The notes: generated by a model from the sequence alone, not told the origin. A stretch of 10,742 bases of DNA from an uncultured Bacteroides sp. (GCA_902472795.1 CABROZ010000082.1:1-10742), one strand, 5' to 3'. Positions 1-7,550 are shown, counted from the first letter of the stretch. Numbers and translations: made by a program.

Positions 1-1183
1 CCTCATCCACTTCATCGGCAAGGACAACATCGTCTTCCACTGCATCGTCTTCCCCGCCATGCTGAAAGCCGAAGGCTCATACATCCTGCCCGACAACGTA
101 CCCTCGAACGAATTCCTCAACCTCGAAGGCGACAAGATATCCACTTCGCGCAACTGGGCCGTCTGGCTGCACGAGTATCTGCAGGACTTCCCCGGCAAGC
201 AGGACGTGCTGCGCTACGTGCTCACCGCCAACGCTCCCGAGACGAAGGACAACGACTTCACCTGGAAAGACTTCCAGGCACGCAACAACAACGAGCTGGT
301 AGCCGTCTATGGCAACTTCGTGAACCGTGCCCTGCAGCTCACCAAGAAATACTTCGACGGCATAGTGCCCGCCTGTGGCGAACTGACCGACTACGACCGC
401 GACACGCTGAAGGAATTTGCCGACGTGAAGAGCGAAGTAGAGAAACTGCTCGACGTCTTCAAGTTCCGCGACGCACAGAAGGAAGCCATGAACCTGGCCC
501 GCATCGGCAACAAGTATCTGGCCGACACCGAACCGTGGAAACTGGCCAAGACCGATATGAACCGTGTACAGACCATCCTGCACATCGCCCTGCAGCTGAC
601 GGCCAACCTCGCCATCGCCTTCGAGCCCTTCCTGCCCTTCAGCAGCGAACGCCTGCGCCACATGCTGAACATGGAAAGCTTTGACTGGGCCAACTTAGGA
701 CGCACCGACCTGCTGCCCGCCGGACACCAGCTGGGCACCCCCGAACTGCTGTTCGAGAAGATTGACGACGAAACCATCCAGGCACAGGTGGACAAGCTGC
801 TGGCCACCAAAAAGGCCAACGAAGCCGCCAACTACAAGGCCAACCCCGTGAAGCCCGTCATCCCCTTCGAAGACTTCGAGAAGCTGGACATCCGCGTAGG
901 TACCGTACTCGAATGCTCGGCCGTACCCAAGATGAAGAAGCTGCTCCAGTTCAAGATTGCCGACGGTCTGGAGAACCGCACCATCGTAAGCGGCATCGCC
1001 CAGCACTACAAACCCGAAGAGCTGGTAGGCAAGCAAGTATTGTTCATCGCCAACCTGGCTCCGCGCCAGTTCAAGAACGGCCTCGTCAGCCAGGGCATGA
1101 TCCTCTCTGCCGAAGACTACGACGGTTCGCTGGCCGTCACTTCCGTACTGCGCGAGGTGAAGCCGGGAAGTGAAGTGAAATAA
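1..1183 (+). CDS. metG: Methionyl-tRNA synthetase, C-terminal part (5' end outside window)
   Basis: This enzyme charges tRNA-Met with methionine using ATP in the cytoplasm. The frame is open from base 2, and 393 residues are visible before the TAA stop at 1181-1183. An upstream ATG at 59 lies inside the catalytic domain and is not the start. Visible parts in order are the end of the class I catalytic domain, the KMSKS-loop equivalent written KISTS (bases 134-148), a helical anticodon-binding domain (roughly 290-830), a Lys-rich linker, and a C-terminal Trbp111/EMAP-type OB-fold tRNA-binding domain (about 867-1180, containing LDIRVGTVL and GLVSQGMIL). Full-length proteins of this architecture are close to 680 residues, so about 290 are missing to the left. 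It is a housekeeping gene and probably not functionally tied to the sugar genes that follow; it marks the left border of the polysaccharide locus. Confidence 0.97.
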   Translation, partial: LIHFIGKDNIVFHCIVFPAMLKAEGSYILPDNVPSNEFLNLEGDKISTSRNWAVWLHEYLQDFPGKQDVLRYVLTANAPETKDNDFTWKDFQARNNNELVAVYGNFVNRALQLTKKYFDGIVPACGELTDYDRDTLKEFADVKSEVEKLLDVFKFRDAQKEAMNLARIGNKYLADTEPWKLAKTDMNRVQTILHIALQLTANLAIAFEPFLPFSSERLRHMLNMESFDWANLGRTDLLPAGHQLGTPELLFEKIDDETIQAQVDKLLATKKANEAANYKANPVKPVIPFEDFEKLDIRVGTVLECSAVPKMKKLLQFKIADGLENRTIVSGIAQHYKPEELVGKQVLFIANLAPRQFKNGLVSQGMILSAEDYDGSLAVTSVLREVKPGSEVK

Positions 1184-1190
1184 ATTATTC

Positions 1191-1280
1191 TCACCACAGA
1201 GACCACGGAGTTTTACAGAGTTCTTTTCAATGGTTACACACATGAACTGACTCTGCGAAACTCTGTGTCCTCTGTGGTGA
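1191..1280. repeat. Long imperfect palindrome (foldback element) between metG and wzx
   Basis: Outer arms 1191-1201 (TCACCACAGAG) and 1270-1280 (CTCTGTGGTGA) are perfectly complementary over 11 bases. After a 2x2 internal loop, 1204-1213 (CACGGAGTTT) pairs with 1258-1267 (AAACTCTGTG) over ten pairs, one of them G-U. Inside that, CAGAG (1216-1220) pairs with CTCTG (1251-1255), and TTC (1221-1223) can pair with GAA (1244-1246) beyond a bulge. Almost the whole gap therefore folds back on itself. The arms are built from the ACCACAGAG/CACGGAG type of motif that I recall as a dispersed intergenic repeat in many bacterial genomes. It may act as a terminator or attenuator after metG, although no U-run follows, or be an inert REP/MITE-like element. 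Its right arm ends 16 bases before the wzx start codon. Confidence 0.8.
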
Positions 1281-1296
1281 ATCTTTCCATGCACGT

Positions 1297-2742
1297 ATGA
1301 GCCCAAGCACTCTGAAAGAGAAAACCGCCCGCGGCCTGTTCTGGGGAGGATTCAGCAACGGCATACAACAACTGCTGAACCTTGTCTTCGGAATCTTTCT
1401 GGCACGCCTGCTCGACCGTTCCGACTACGGTATGGTAGGACTGCTTACGGTCTTTTCGGCCGTTGCCTCTGCCCTGCAGGAAGGAGGATTCATCTCGGCA
1501 CTGACCAACAAGAAGCAGGCCGAGCACCGCGACTACAATGCAGTCTTCTGGTTCAGTACGCTGTGCAGCATTACGTTCTACCTCATTCTGTTCTTTGCCG
1601 CGCCGCTGATTGCCCGTTTCTTCCGGATTCCCGAACTTGTTTCCCTGTCGCGCCTGCTGTTTCTGGGGTTTGTCATTTCCAGCCTGAGCATTGCACCACG
1701 GGCCTATCTGTTCAAGCATCTCAAGATTAAGGAGACCACCATCATCTCCATTTCTGCCCTGTGCGTGTCGGGTGTTGTGGGCATCACGCTGGCTGCCAAC
1801 GGATTCGCCTACTGGGGTCTGGCCGTTCAGTCGCTGTCATTCGTCAGCGTGGTCACACTGCTCAACTTCTACTTTGCCCGCTGGCGCCCCAGCCTGCACA
1901 TCGACCTGCGCCCCATCCGCAGCATGATAGGTTTCAGCAGCAAGCTGATTGTGACCAACATCGTCAACATCGTCAACAACAACCTGTTCTCGATGATACT
2001 GGGCAGGTTCTACTCTGCCCACGAAGTCGGCGACTTCACGCAAGCCAACAAATGGAACGGCATGGGTCATACGCTCATCACCAACATGATAAACGGCATC
2101 GCACAGCCCGTCTTTACCAGCATCTCCGACGACCGCGAGCGTCAATTAGCCGTGTTCCGCAAGCTGCTGCGCTTTACGGCATTCATCTCTTTCCCCGCCA
2201 TGTTCGGGCTCAGCCTGATAGCCCGTGAACTGATTGTCATCACCATCACCGAGAAGTGGCTGTCCAGTGCCTACATCCTGCAACTGCTCTGCATCTGGGG
2301 GGCGTTCATTCCCATCAGCAGCCTGTTCTCCAACTTAGTCATCAGCCGAGGGCATTCGTCCATATACATGTGGAACACCATCGGCATCTGCCTGCTGCAA
2401 CTGCTCACCGCCTGCGCCCTGTACCCCTTTGGCATGCAATGGATGCTGCGTGCCTTCGTTGTAATCAACATCGGCTGGCTCTTCGTATGGTTCCGCTTCG
2501 TCCACCTCGAAATCGGCCTTATGCTGAAAGACATGCTGAAAGACATCGCGCCCTATCTGGGGCTATCGGCACTGCTGACCATCGGTACGCACTACCTGAC
2601 CCGCAACATCGACAACCTCTACCTGTCCATGGGGACGAAGATAGTCACCGTAGCCGCACTGTATGCCCTGATTCTGTGGCGGCTGAAGTCCGTCATCTTC
2701 AAGGAAAGCATTCAATTCCTCTTAAAGAAAAAGATCGTATGA
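1297..2742 (+). CDS. wzx: Wzx-type polysaccharide flippase (MOP/PST superfamily)
   Basis: Predicted inner-membrane transporter of 481 residues that would flip undecaprenyl-linked oligosaccharide units from the cytoplasmic to the periplasmic face. The N-terminus (KEKTARGLFWGGFSNG, then FGIFLARLLDRSDYGMVGLL) is typical of the lipopolysaccharide-biosynthesis/WzxC-like branch (Polysacc_synt family). The chain is a series of about 12-14 hydrophobic segments separated by short basic loops, and the length fits the family. It ends in a basic tail (LLKKKIV). The ATG at 1297 opens the conserved N-terminus; no Shine-Dalgarno sequence is visible, which is usual in Bacteroidota. It is the first gene of a plus-strand run, and its TGA overlaps the next ATG in an ATGA arrangement (2739-2742), suggesting coupled translation. 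The substrate cannot be read from the sequence. Assignment to the flippase superfamily is firm; the Wzx role is inferred from the transferases downstream. Confidence 0.93.
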   Translation: MSPSTLKEKTARGLFWGGFSNGIQQLLNLVFGIFLARLLDRSDYGMVGLLTVFSAVASALQEGGFISALTNKKQAEHRDYNAVFWFSTLCSITFYLILFFAAPLIARFFRIPELVSLSRLLFLGFVISSLSIAPRAYLFKHLKIKETTIISISALCVSGVVGITLAANGFAYWGLAVQSLSFVSVVTLLNFYFARWRPSLHIDLRPIRSMIGFSSKLIVTNIVNIVNNNLFSMILGRFYSAHEVGDFTQANKWNGMGHTLITNMINGIAQPVFTSISDDRERQLAVFRKLLRFTAFISFPAMFGLSLIARELIVITITEKWLSSAYILQLLCIWGAFIPISSLFSNLVISRGHSSIYMWNTIGICLLQLLTACALYPFGMQWMLRAFVVINIGWLFVWFRFVHLEIGLMLKDMLKDIAPYLGLSALLTIGTHYLTRNIDNLYLSMGTKIVTVAALYALILWRLKSVIFKESIQFLLKKKIV

Positions 2743-3671
2743 GCCGCATAGCCTATATTCTTTCCGCCTACAAAGACGCGCCCCACCTGGCACGCTTAAT
2801 AGCCGCACTGGACGATGATGCCGACTTCTACGTCCACATCGACCGCAAAGCCGACGACCGCCCCTTCCGGCAACTGTTAGAAGGAAAGGTCACCTTCGTC
2901 CCCTCGCACTGGGTGAGCTGGGGTGGCTGGGAACAGGTGGAATACCAGAAGGAACTGCTGGCCGCCGTCATCCGCAGCGGGGTGGACTACGGCCGCGTGG
3001 TATGCCTGAGTGGACAGGACTATCCGCTGTGGAGCAATGCGGAGATTCACCGCTACTTCGACGAACATGCCGACACGGAATTCATCATGGGCATGAACCT
3101 GTCGCAATGCCACGTTGCCTATCAGCGGAACAAGATAGTCTGCTACCACTTCTTCCGCGACCTGGAGTGGAGGAGCCAGTGGTGGAAAAACAAGTTCATC
3201 GTAGCCTCGCGCCACCTGATGAAGCTGCTCCCCATCCGCAAACCGCCCTATACCTATATAAAAGGAAAGAAAGCGGAAGTCTATTTCGGCTCCGACTACT
3301 GGGCACTGACCCTGCCCTGCGCACGCTATGTATATGAACGGCTCTGCACCGAGAAGCAATTAGTACGCTACTTCCGCACCAGCTTCGTGCCCAGCGAACT
3401 GTGTATCCAGACCCTCGTCTTCAACTCCCCGTTCGGGGCACATGCCCTGCTGCACCGGGGAGACTATCCCGGCTTGTCGGGTCTGACCCCGCTGCACTAC
3501 ATCGAATACGGCAAAGCCATCAAGGCACTAACCGCCGACGACCTGCCGCAACTGAGGCAATCGGGCAAGATGTTCTGCCGGAAAGTGATAAGCGGCACTT
3601 CCGACGCACTGGCGCAAGCCATCGACAACCTCCGTCTTTCACCTCAAAACCCAAGCTCATGCACATACTGA
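2739..3671 (+). CDS. GT14 family (core-2/I-branching type) glycosyltransferase
   Basis: A 310-residue protein of the Branch (GT14) family, whose characterised animal members are beta-1,6-N-acetylglucosaminyltransferases and xylosyltransferases. Bacterial members are common in surface-polysaccharide loci. Family marks are YILSAYKD near the start, HIDRK (33-37), VSWGGW (59-64), LSGQDYP (90-96) and GSDYWAL (184-190). No signal peptide or membrane segment is seen, so it should act on the cytoplasmic side. The reading frame stays open far upstream of 2739, but that part is the wzx sequence in another frame; the ATG at 2739 is chosen because the first beta-strand of the fold begins there and because it forms an ATGA overlap with wzx. 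Its 3' end overlaps the next gene by 13 bases. Donor and acceptor are unknown; transfer of GlcNAc is a family-based guess. Confidence 0.9.
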   Translation: MSRIAYILSAYKDAPHLARLIAALDDDADFYVHIDRKADDRPFRQLLEGKVTFVPSHWVSWGGWEQVEYQKELLAAVIRSGVDYGRVVCLSGQDYPLWSNAEIHRYFDEHADTEFIMGMNLSQCHVAYQRNKIVCYHFFRDLEWRSQWWKNKFIVASRHLMKLLPIRKPPYTYIKGKKAEVYFGSDYWALTLPCARYVYERLCTEKQLVRYFRTSFVPSELCIQTLVFNSPFGAHALLHRGDYPGLSGLTPLHYIEYGKAIKALTADDLPQLRQSGKMFCRKVISGTSDALAQAIDNLRLSPQNPSSCTY

Positions 3672-4870
3672 TTCTTCCCATGTACTACCCCGAGCCGGGA
3701 GCTCCCGCCCATCGCGGATACATGTTCCACGAACAGGCCATGCAGATAGCCCGTGCCGGATGCCGCGTCGGGCTGGTCTATACCGAACAGCGGCTGCGCA
3801 AGGACTTCACCTGGAAGCGGTTCTGCCACGAAAGCCACTTCCAGATGACCCGCGAGGACAACGGCACGTTCGTCACCCTGCGCCTTCATGCCTGGAACCC
3901 CAAGCTGACTACCCGCATCGGAGGACTGATATGGGCCAACCTGACCCTGCTGGCCGTGCGCAGCTACATCCGCCACTACGGAAAGCCCGACCTGATACAT
4001 GCCCACTTCGGCACCTGGGCCGGCTATGCCGCCTACCTGGCCTGCCGCCGCTACGGCATCCCCTACGTGGTCACCGAGCACGCTTCGTCCATCAACCACG
4101 GGCACGTGACGCCTACCCAGGCCGCCACGTTGCGCACTGCCTACAGCCAGGCCCGCAAGGTGATCTGTGTAGGTTCGCTGCTCCGGAAGAACCTGACGCC
4201 CTACTTGGCCCGCCCCGACCAGGCCACCGTGATTCCCAACTTTGTGGATATCGCCACCTTCCGCCCCGGCAACCGCCATACGGACAAGGAACGCAGCTTT
4301 ACCTTTGTCAGCGTGGGCAACCTGAACCCGCGGAAAGGATTTGCCGAACTGATTGAAGCCTTCCGCCGCAGCTTCGGCCAGATGCCGCACGTGTCGCTCG
4401 TCATTGTAGGCGACGGCGAGGAGCAGCCTCATCTGCAAGCCCTGATTCAACAACTGCACCTGGAGCGGCAAGTCACCCTGACAGGACGGTTGCCCCGCGA
4501 GGAAGTGGCCCGCCTGCTGGCCCGCTGCGATGCCTTCGTGCTGGCCTCGCACGCCGAGACCTTCGGCATCGTGTTCATCGAGGCCATGGCCACCGGAATG
4601 CCTGCCATCGGCACCGTCTGTGGCGGTCCGGAGGACATCATCACGTCCGAAAGCGGTTACCTGATACCACCCGGCGACGTCGGACTGCTGGCCGAGAAGA
4701 TGAAACTGCTGTACGACCGCTACGAGACCTTCGACCAGGCTGCCATCCGCCGTTCCATTGCCGAACGCTTCGACTTCGGCCTGGCGGGACAGAAGCTAAA
4801 GGCTGTCTATGAAGCAGCTCTGCAGACCGCACCGCAAACCTCTGCCTCGGACAAATCCGGACAGGCCTGA
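3659..4870 (+). CDS. GT4 family glycosyltransferase
   Basis: A 403-residue GT-B fold transferase that would add one sugar from a nucleotide donor to the growing lipid-linked unit in the cytoplasm. The N-terminal acceptor domain opens with MHILILPMYYPEPGAPAHRG and contains HAHFGTW (114-120). The C-terminal donor domain has GNLNPRKG (220-227), VIVGDGEE, and the retaining-GT signature EX7E with both glutamates present (E300 and E308, in ETFGIVFIEAMATGMP). The open frame extends upstream to 3401, but only as the other frame of the GT14 gene; ATG 3659 starts the first beta-strand. Stop and start overlap the GT14 gene by 13 bases, so the two are probably translated together. The last 15 or so residues are polar and poorly conserved-looking. 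The sugar transferred is unknown. Confidence 0.94.
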   Translation: MHILILPMYYPEPGAPAHRGYMFHEQAMQIARAGCRVGLVYTEQRLRKDFTWKRFCHESHFQMTREDNGTFVTLRLHAWNPKLTTRIGGLIWANLTLLAVRSYIRHYGKPDLIHAHFGTWAGYAAYLACRRYGIPYVVTEHASSINHGHVTPTQAATLRTAYSQARKVICVGSLLRKNLTPYLARPDQATVIPNFVDIATFRPGNRHTDKERSFTFVSVGNLNPRKGFAELIEAFRRSFGQMPHVSLVIVGDGEEQPHLQALIQQLHLERQVTLTGRLPREEVARLLARCDAFVLASHAETFGIVFIEAMATGMPAIGTVCGGPEDIITSESGYLIPPGDVGLLAEKMKLLYDRYETFDQAAIRRSIAERFDFGLAGQKLKAVYEAALQTAPQTSASDKSGQA

Positions 4871-4897
4871 CGAGAACCGCCAGCAGACAAACACCCC

Positions 4898-4936
4898 ATG
4901 AACCCCAACACCGAAACGAACAGAAAGAAAAAATGA
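4898..4936 (+). other. Possible 12-codon leader ORF ending in ATGA overlap
   Basis: In the 62-base gap between two transferase genes, ATG at 4898 opens a frame encoding MNPNTETNRKKK. Its TGA (4934-4936) overlaps the ATG of the next gene at 4933 in an ATGA arrangement. No ribosome-binding sequence is visible in front of it, and a frame this short can arise by chance. If translated, it would couple translation into the downstream gene; otherwise it may be the remnant tail of a lost gene. The run GAAAGAAAAA directly before ATG 4933 is A-rich, as is common at Bacteroidota starts. Confidence 0.3.
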
Positions 4937-6054
4937 AGATAGCCGTCATCGATTGCTCCGTCTCCGGTCACCGCGAGACTTACTATAAAGAATTTACCCT
5001 TGCCTGGGCCAGTCTGGGACACGATGTCCTGCTTTGCGCCCCGCGGGCATCGGGTACCGAACAAGCAGCCACCTTCGTGCCCATCGATACCCGTCCGCTG
5101 CGTTCGCTGCCCGTCGGCCAACCCATCCGCAAGAAACTGACGGTGCTGCACAACGCCTGCATCCGTCTGCAAAACCTGTCCGCCATCAACAGGCAAATCG
5201 GCGATTTCCATCCCGACTTAGTTTACTTTCCCTGCTTGGACGACCTGCTGCCCACGCTGGGGCCTCTCGCCCTGTTCGACCGCCTGATGCCCTATCCGTG
5301 GAGCGGGCTGCTGGTACAGTCCATGCTGCCTGCCTACCGTCCGGGACAGCCCGACGTCCGTCCCTACCTGCGAAGCCGTCATTGCCGGGGAATAGGTGTG
5401 CTGAACGAGTTCTCCACAGACAGTCTGAAGAAGTTCCAGTCCCGCATCGACTGCCTGCCCGACTTTGCCGACCTGTCGCAACCCGACGAGAGTTATCCCC
5501 TGCTGCATACGCTACGCGAACGGGCCGCCGGACGGAAAATCGTTTCGCTGACGGGTTCCATCGGCACCCGCAAGGGTATCGACCTGCTGCTGAGCGTCAT
5601 TCCCACCCTGCCCGCGGACGAATACTTCTTCCTGATGGCAGGCAAGTCGTGGCTGACCGAAGAGCAGACCCGCCGGCTCAAGGCCTTCGAAGCCGCCCAC
5701 GCCAACTGCCTGTTCGCCCTGGAGCGCATTCCCGACGAAGCCTGCTTCAACGCCCTGATAGCTGCCAGCGACGTGGTCTTTGCCGCTTACCGCCATTTCA
5801 GCGGTAGCAGCAACCTGCTGACCAAGGCTGCCGCTTTCGGCCGTCCCATCGTGGTAAGCAGCGGACAGTGCATGGGGCGTCGGGTAGAACACTACGGCAC
5901 AGGCATTGCCATTGCCGAAGACGATACCCAGGCCTGCCGCGAAGCCATCGTCCGCCTCTGCCGCGACGGTGTGCCCCGCCCCGAAGGACCGGCCGCCTAC
6001 GCCGCACAGCACAGCCTGCAACGTCTGGTCCCCATCCTGAAAAGCTATACCTGA
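4933..6054 (+). CDS. GT4-like glycosyltransferase lacking the EX7E glutamates
   Basis: A 373-residue protein with the two-domain GT-B layout. The N-terminus (MKIAVIDCSVSGHRETYYKE) fits a first Rossmann strand followed by a conserved-looking SGH turn. The middle has DLVYFPCLDDLLP, and the C-terminal domain has the donor-side loop GSIGTRKG (208-215) followed by a helix. Where classical GT4 enzymes carry EX7E, this one reads SGSSNLLTKAAAFGRP (290-305), with S290 and K298 replacing the two glutamates. I recall similar SG(S/x)-type variants among transferases of this order, so loss of activity is not implied. No signal peptide or transmembrane segment is seen. ATG 4933 is preceded by an A-rich stretch and by a possible mini-ORF. 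It is in the same direction as the upstream GT4 gene and probably in its operon. Donor and acceptor are unknown. Confidence 0.85.
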   Translation: MKIAVIDCSVSGHRETYYKEFTLAWASLGHDVLLCAPRASGTEQAATFVPIDTRPLRSLPVGQPIRKKLTVLHNACIRLQNLSAINRQIGDFHPDLVYFPCLDDLLPTLGPLALFDRLMPYPWSGLLVQSMLPAYRPGQPDVRPYLRSRHCRGIGVLNEFSTDSLKKFQSRIDCLPDFADLSQPDESYPLLHTLRERAAGRKIVSLTGSIGTRKGIDLLLSVIPTLPADEYFFLMAGKSWLTEEQTRRLKAFEAAHANCLFALERIPDEACFNALIAASDVVFAAYRHFSGSSNLLTKAAAFGRPIVVSSGQCMGRRVEHYGTGIAIAEDDTQACREAIVRLCRDGVPRPEGPAAYAAQHSLQRLVPILKSYT

Positions 6055-6095
6055 ACCTTTCACCATTCACCATTAACCATTTATCATTAACCATC
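6054..6095. repeat. Heptamer tandem repeat filling the spacer before a start codon
   Basis: From the last base of the upstream stop codon to the base before ATG 6096, the sequence divides exactly into six 7-base units: AACCTTT, CACCATT, CACCATT, AACCATT, TATCATT, AACCATC. The consensus is (C/A)ACCATT. The array is 42 bases long and abuts the start codon, so a change in copy number would shift stop-to-start spacing in 7-base steps. No promoter box or Shine-Dalgarno sequence is visible in it. Confidence 0.85.
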
Positions 6096-7334
6096 ATGAA
6101 AGTACTATTCACCTTCGGCGGAATGCCCCACTACCTGAACGCCATGTTAGAGAAACTCCAGGCCAAGGGAGCCGACATCACCGTCGTCAGCCCCCGGAAA
6201 GGAAACGCCACCATCGGCAAAGGCGTCAAGATGGTGGAAGAGGGTGCTTACCGCCACCTCAATACACAGGAAAAGAAGATGTATTACGGCAAAAGCGGAT
6301 TCCCTGCCCTGCCCGACATCATTGCCGACGAACGCCCCGACATCGTTGTGCTGGGCTGGCCCTACTTTCTGCAGGTCTTCTTCCAGCCGTCGCTGCGCCG
6401 TGCCCTGAAGCGTTGCGGCGCCCGGTTGGTGATTCGCGAGATTCCCTTCCAGACACCGCCTTACGGACAGATACGCGATTACTTCCGCCAACACCCCATG
6501 TACGACGAAGGCATGCGCCTGCTCAGCACGGGCAAGGCTTTCTACCTGCGCCAGTGGCTGACGGCCCGCATCCGCAAATACTGCTATGCCCGCGTCGCAG
6601 GTACCCTCAACTACTCCACGGCGGCCTACGACGTCTTGCCTTCGTACGGCGTAAAGCGCGAACAGATTCACGTCACCTATAACTCGACAGACACCGAAGC
6701 CCTGTGGCGCGAGAAGGCTGCCGTGCTGGCTGCCCCCGCCCTGTTGCCTCCGTCGGAAAGGCGGCTGCTCCACATCGGGCGGTTGGTGAAGTGGAAACGG
6801 GTGGACCTGCTCATCGAAGCCTTCGCCCGGACGCTGACCCAATATCCCGACGCCGAATTAGTCATCGTGGGCAACGGTCCCGAACTGGACAACCTGAAGA
6901 AGCAAGCCGCCTCCTTAGGCTTGCCTCTCCGCAGCAAGGAAGAGAACGGGGTTGACGGGCGTGGCTGCGTGCGCTTCATCGGCGCCGTTTACGACCCGAA
7001 GGAACTGGGAGCTTACATGAACGAGGCAACCGTCTATGTGCTGGCCGGCATGGGCGGACTGTCCATCAACGACGCCATGACCTACGCCCTGCCCGTGGTC
7101 TGCTCCGTGTGCGACAGTACCGAGCGCGACTTGGTGACCGACGGACGGAACGGCCTCTTCTTCCGCGACGGCGATGCCGACAGTCTGACCGAAAAAATCC
7201 TCCAACTGCTGGCCTCGCCCCAGGAGTGCCGCCGCATGGGACAGAAGTCGGAACGCATCATCCGCGAGCAAATCAACATCGACACCGTCAGCGAACGCTA
7301 CCTGAAAGCTTTCGCCGATTTCCTCCGTCGCTGA
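6096..7334 (+). CDS. GT4-like glycosyltransferase with a GGLSINDAM donor-site variant
   Basis: A 412-residue GT-B fold transferase. It opens with MKVLFTFGGMPHYLNAMLEK, a typical first strand and glycine-rich turn, and has an IREIPFQ segment in the N-terminal domain. The C-terminal domain begins around LHIGRLVKWKRVD, with G228 opening the GRL motif, and includes VIVGNGPELDNL. The EX7E region reads GMGGLSINDAMTYALPVV, with G318 and D326 in place of the glutamates; a GGLSIN(D/E)AM form is one I recall in other bacterial transferases. The frame is open upstream from 5868, but only as a shadow of the preceding gene, so ATG 6096 is the start. It is the last plus-strand gene of the run and converges on wecB. 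It should act at the cytoplasmic face; the sugar is unknown. Confidence 0.9.
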   Translation: MKVLFTFGGMPHYLNAMLEKLQAKGADITVVSPRKGNATIGKGVKMVEEGAYRHLNTQEKKMYYGKSGFPALPDIIADERPDIVVLGWPYFLQVFFQPSLRRALKRCGARLVIREIPFQTPPYGQIRDYFRQHPMYDEGMRLLSTGKAFYLRQWLTARIRKYCYARVAGTLNYSTAAYDVLPSYGVKREQIHVTYNSTDTEALWREKAAVLAAPALLPPSERRLLHIGRLVKWKRVDLLIEAFARTLTQYPDAELVIVGNGPELDNLKKQAASLGLPLRSKEENGVDGRGCVRFIGAVYDPKELGAYMNEATVYVLAGMGGLSINDAMTYALPVVCSVCDSTERDLVTDGRNGLFFRDGDADSLTEKILQLLASPQECRRMGQKSERIIREQINIDTVSERYLKAFADFLRR

Positions 7335-7351
7335 CGTCTGCCGCCCCAAAT

Positions 7352-7550
7352 ACAGGTGCCGTTTGTGCTGCACACAGGTTGCAGTCGCACTGCAAACAGG
7401 TGTGCAGTGACGCTGCAAACAGGCGTGCAGTAACACTGCAACAAGCGTGCAGTAACTCTGCAACAAGCGTGCAGTAACTCTGCAACGGGCGTGCAGTAAC
7501 TCTGCAACGAGCGTGCACTGACAGTGCAGCGGACGTGCAGCAACCATATC
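7352..7550. repeat. Palindromic tandem repeat array, 22-23-base period
   Basis: Seven clear units plus a degenerate one at each end. Each unit is a 15-base dyad plus a 7-8-base linker. Dyads start at 7380, 7403, 7426, 7448, 7470, 7492 and 7514, giving periods of 23, 23, 22, 22, 22 and 22. The core is TGCAGTAACTCTGCA in three consecutive units; variants include TGCAGTCGCACTGCA and TGCAGTGACGCTGCA. The unit at 7514 is TGCACTGACAGTGCA, in which both arms have changed so that pairing is kept. Linkers run AACAGGTG, AACAGGCG, ACAAGCG, ACAAGCG, ACGGGCG, ACGAGCG, GCGGACG. The degenerate ends are 7357-7372 and 7536-7550. It lies between two convergent genes. Cys/His-rich open frames across it are translations of the repeat, not genes. 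Confidence 0.92.

Noticed and set aside
134..148. KISTS instead of KMSKS in MetG as a defect
   Set aside because: The same reading is what I recall for MetG of this bacterial group, and the surrounding protein is intact.
2256..2738. Upstream extension of the GT14 frame; likewise 3401-3658 and 5868-6095 before the two GT4-like genes
   Set aside because: These stretches are alternate-frame reading of the preceding genes; conserved N-termini begin at 2739, 3659 and 6096.
3644..4552. 302-codon minus-strand open frame opposite the GT4 gene
   Set aside because: Complement of a gene with intact GT4 motifs; no recognisable domain and no separate promoter.
7352..7550. CRISPR array
   Set aside because: The unit is only 22-23 bases, linkers are 7-8 bases and similar to each other, the repeats are degenerate, and no cas genes are nearby.
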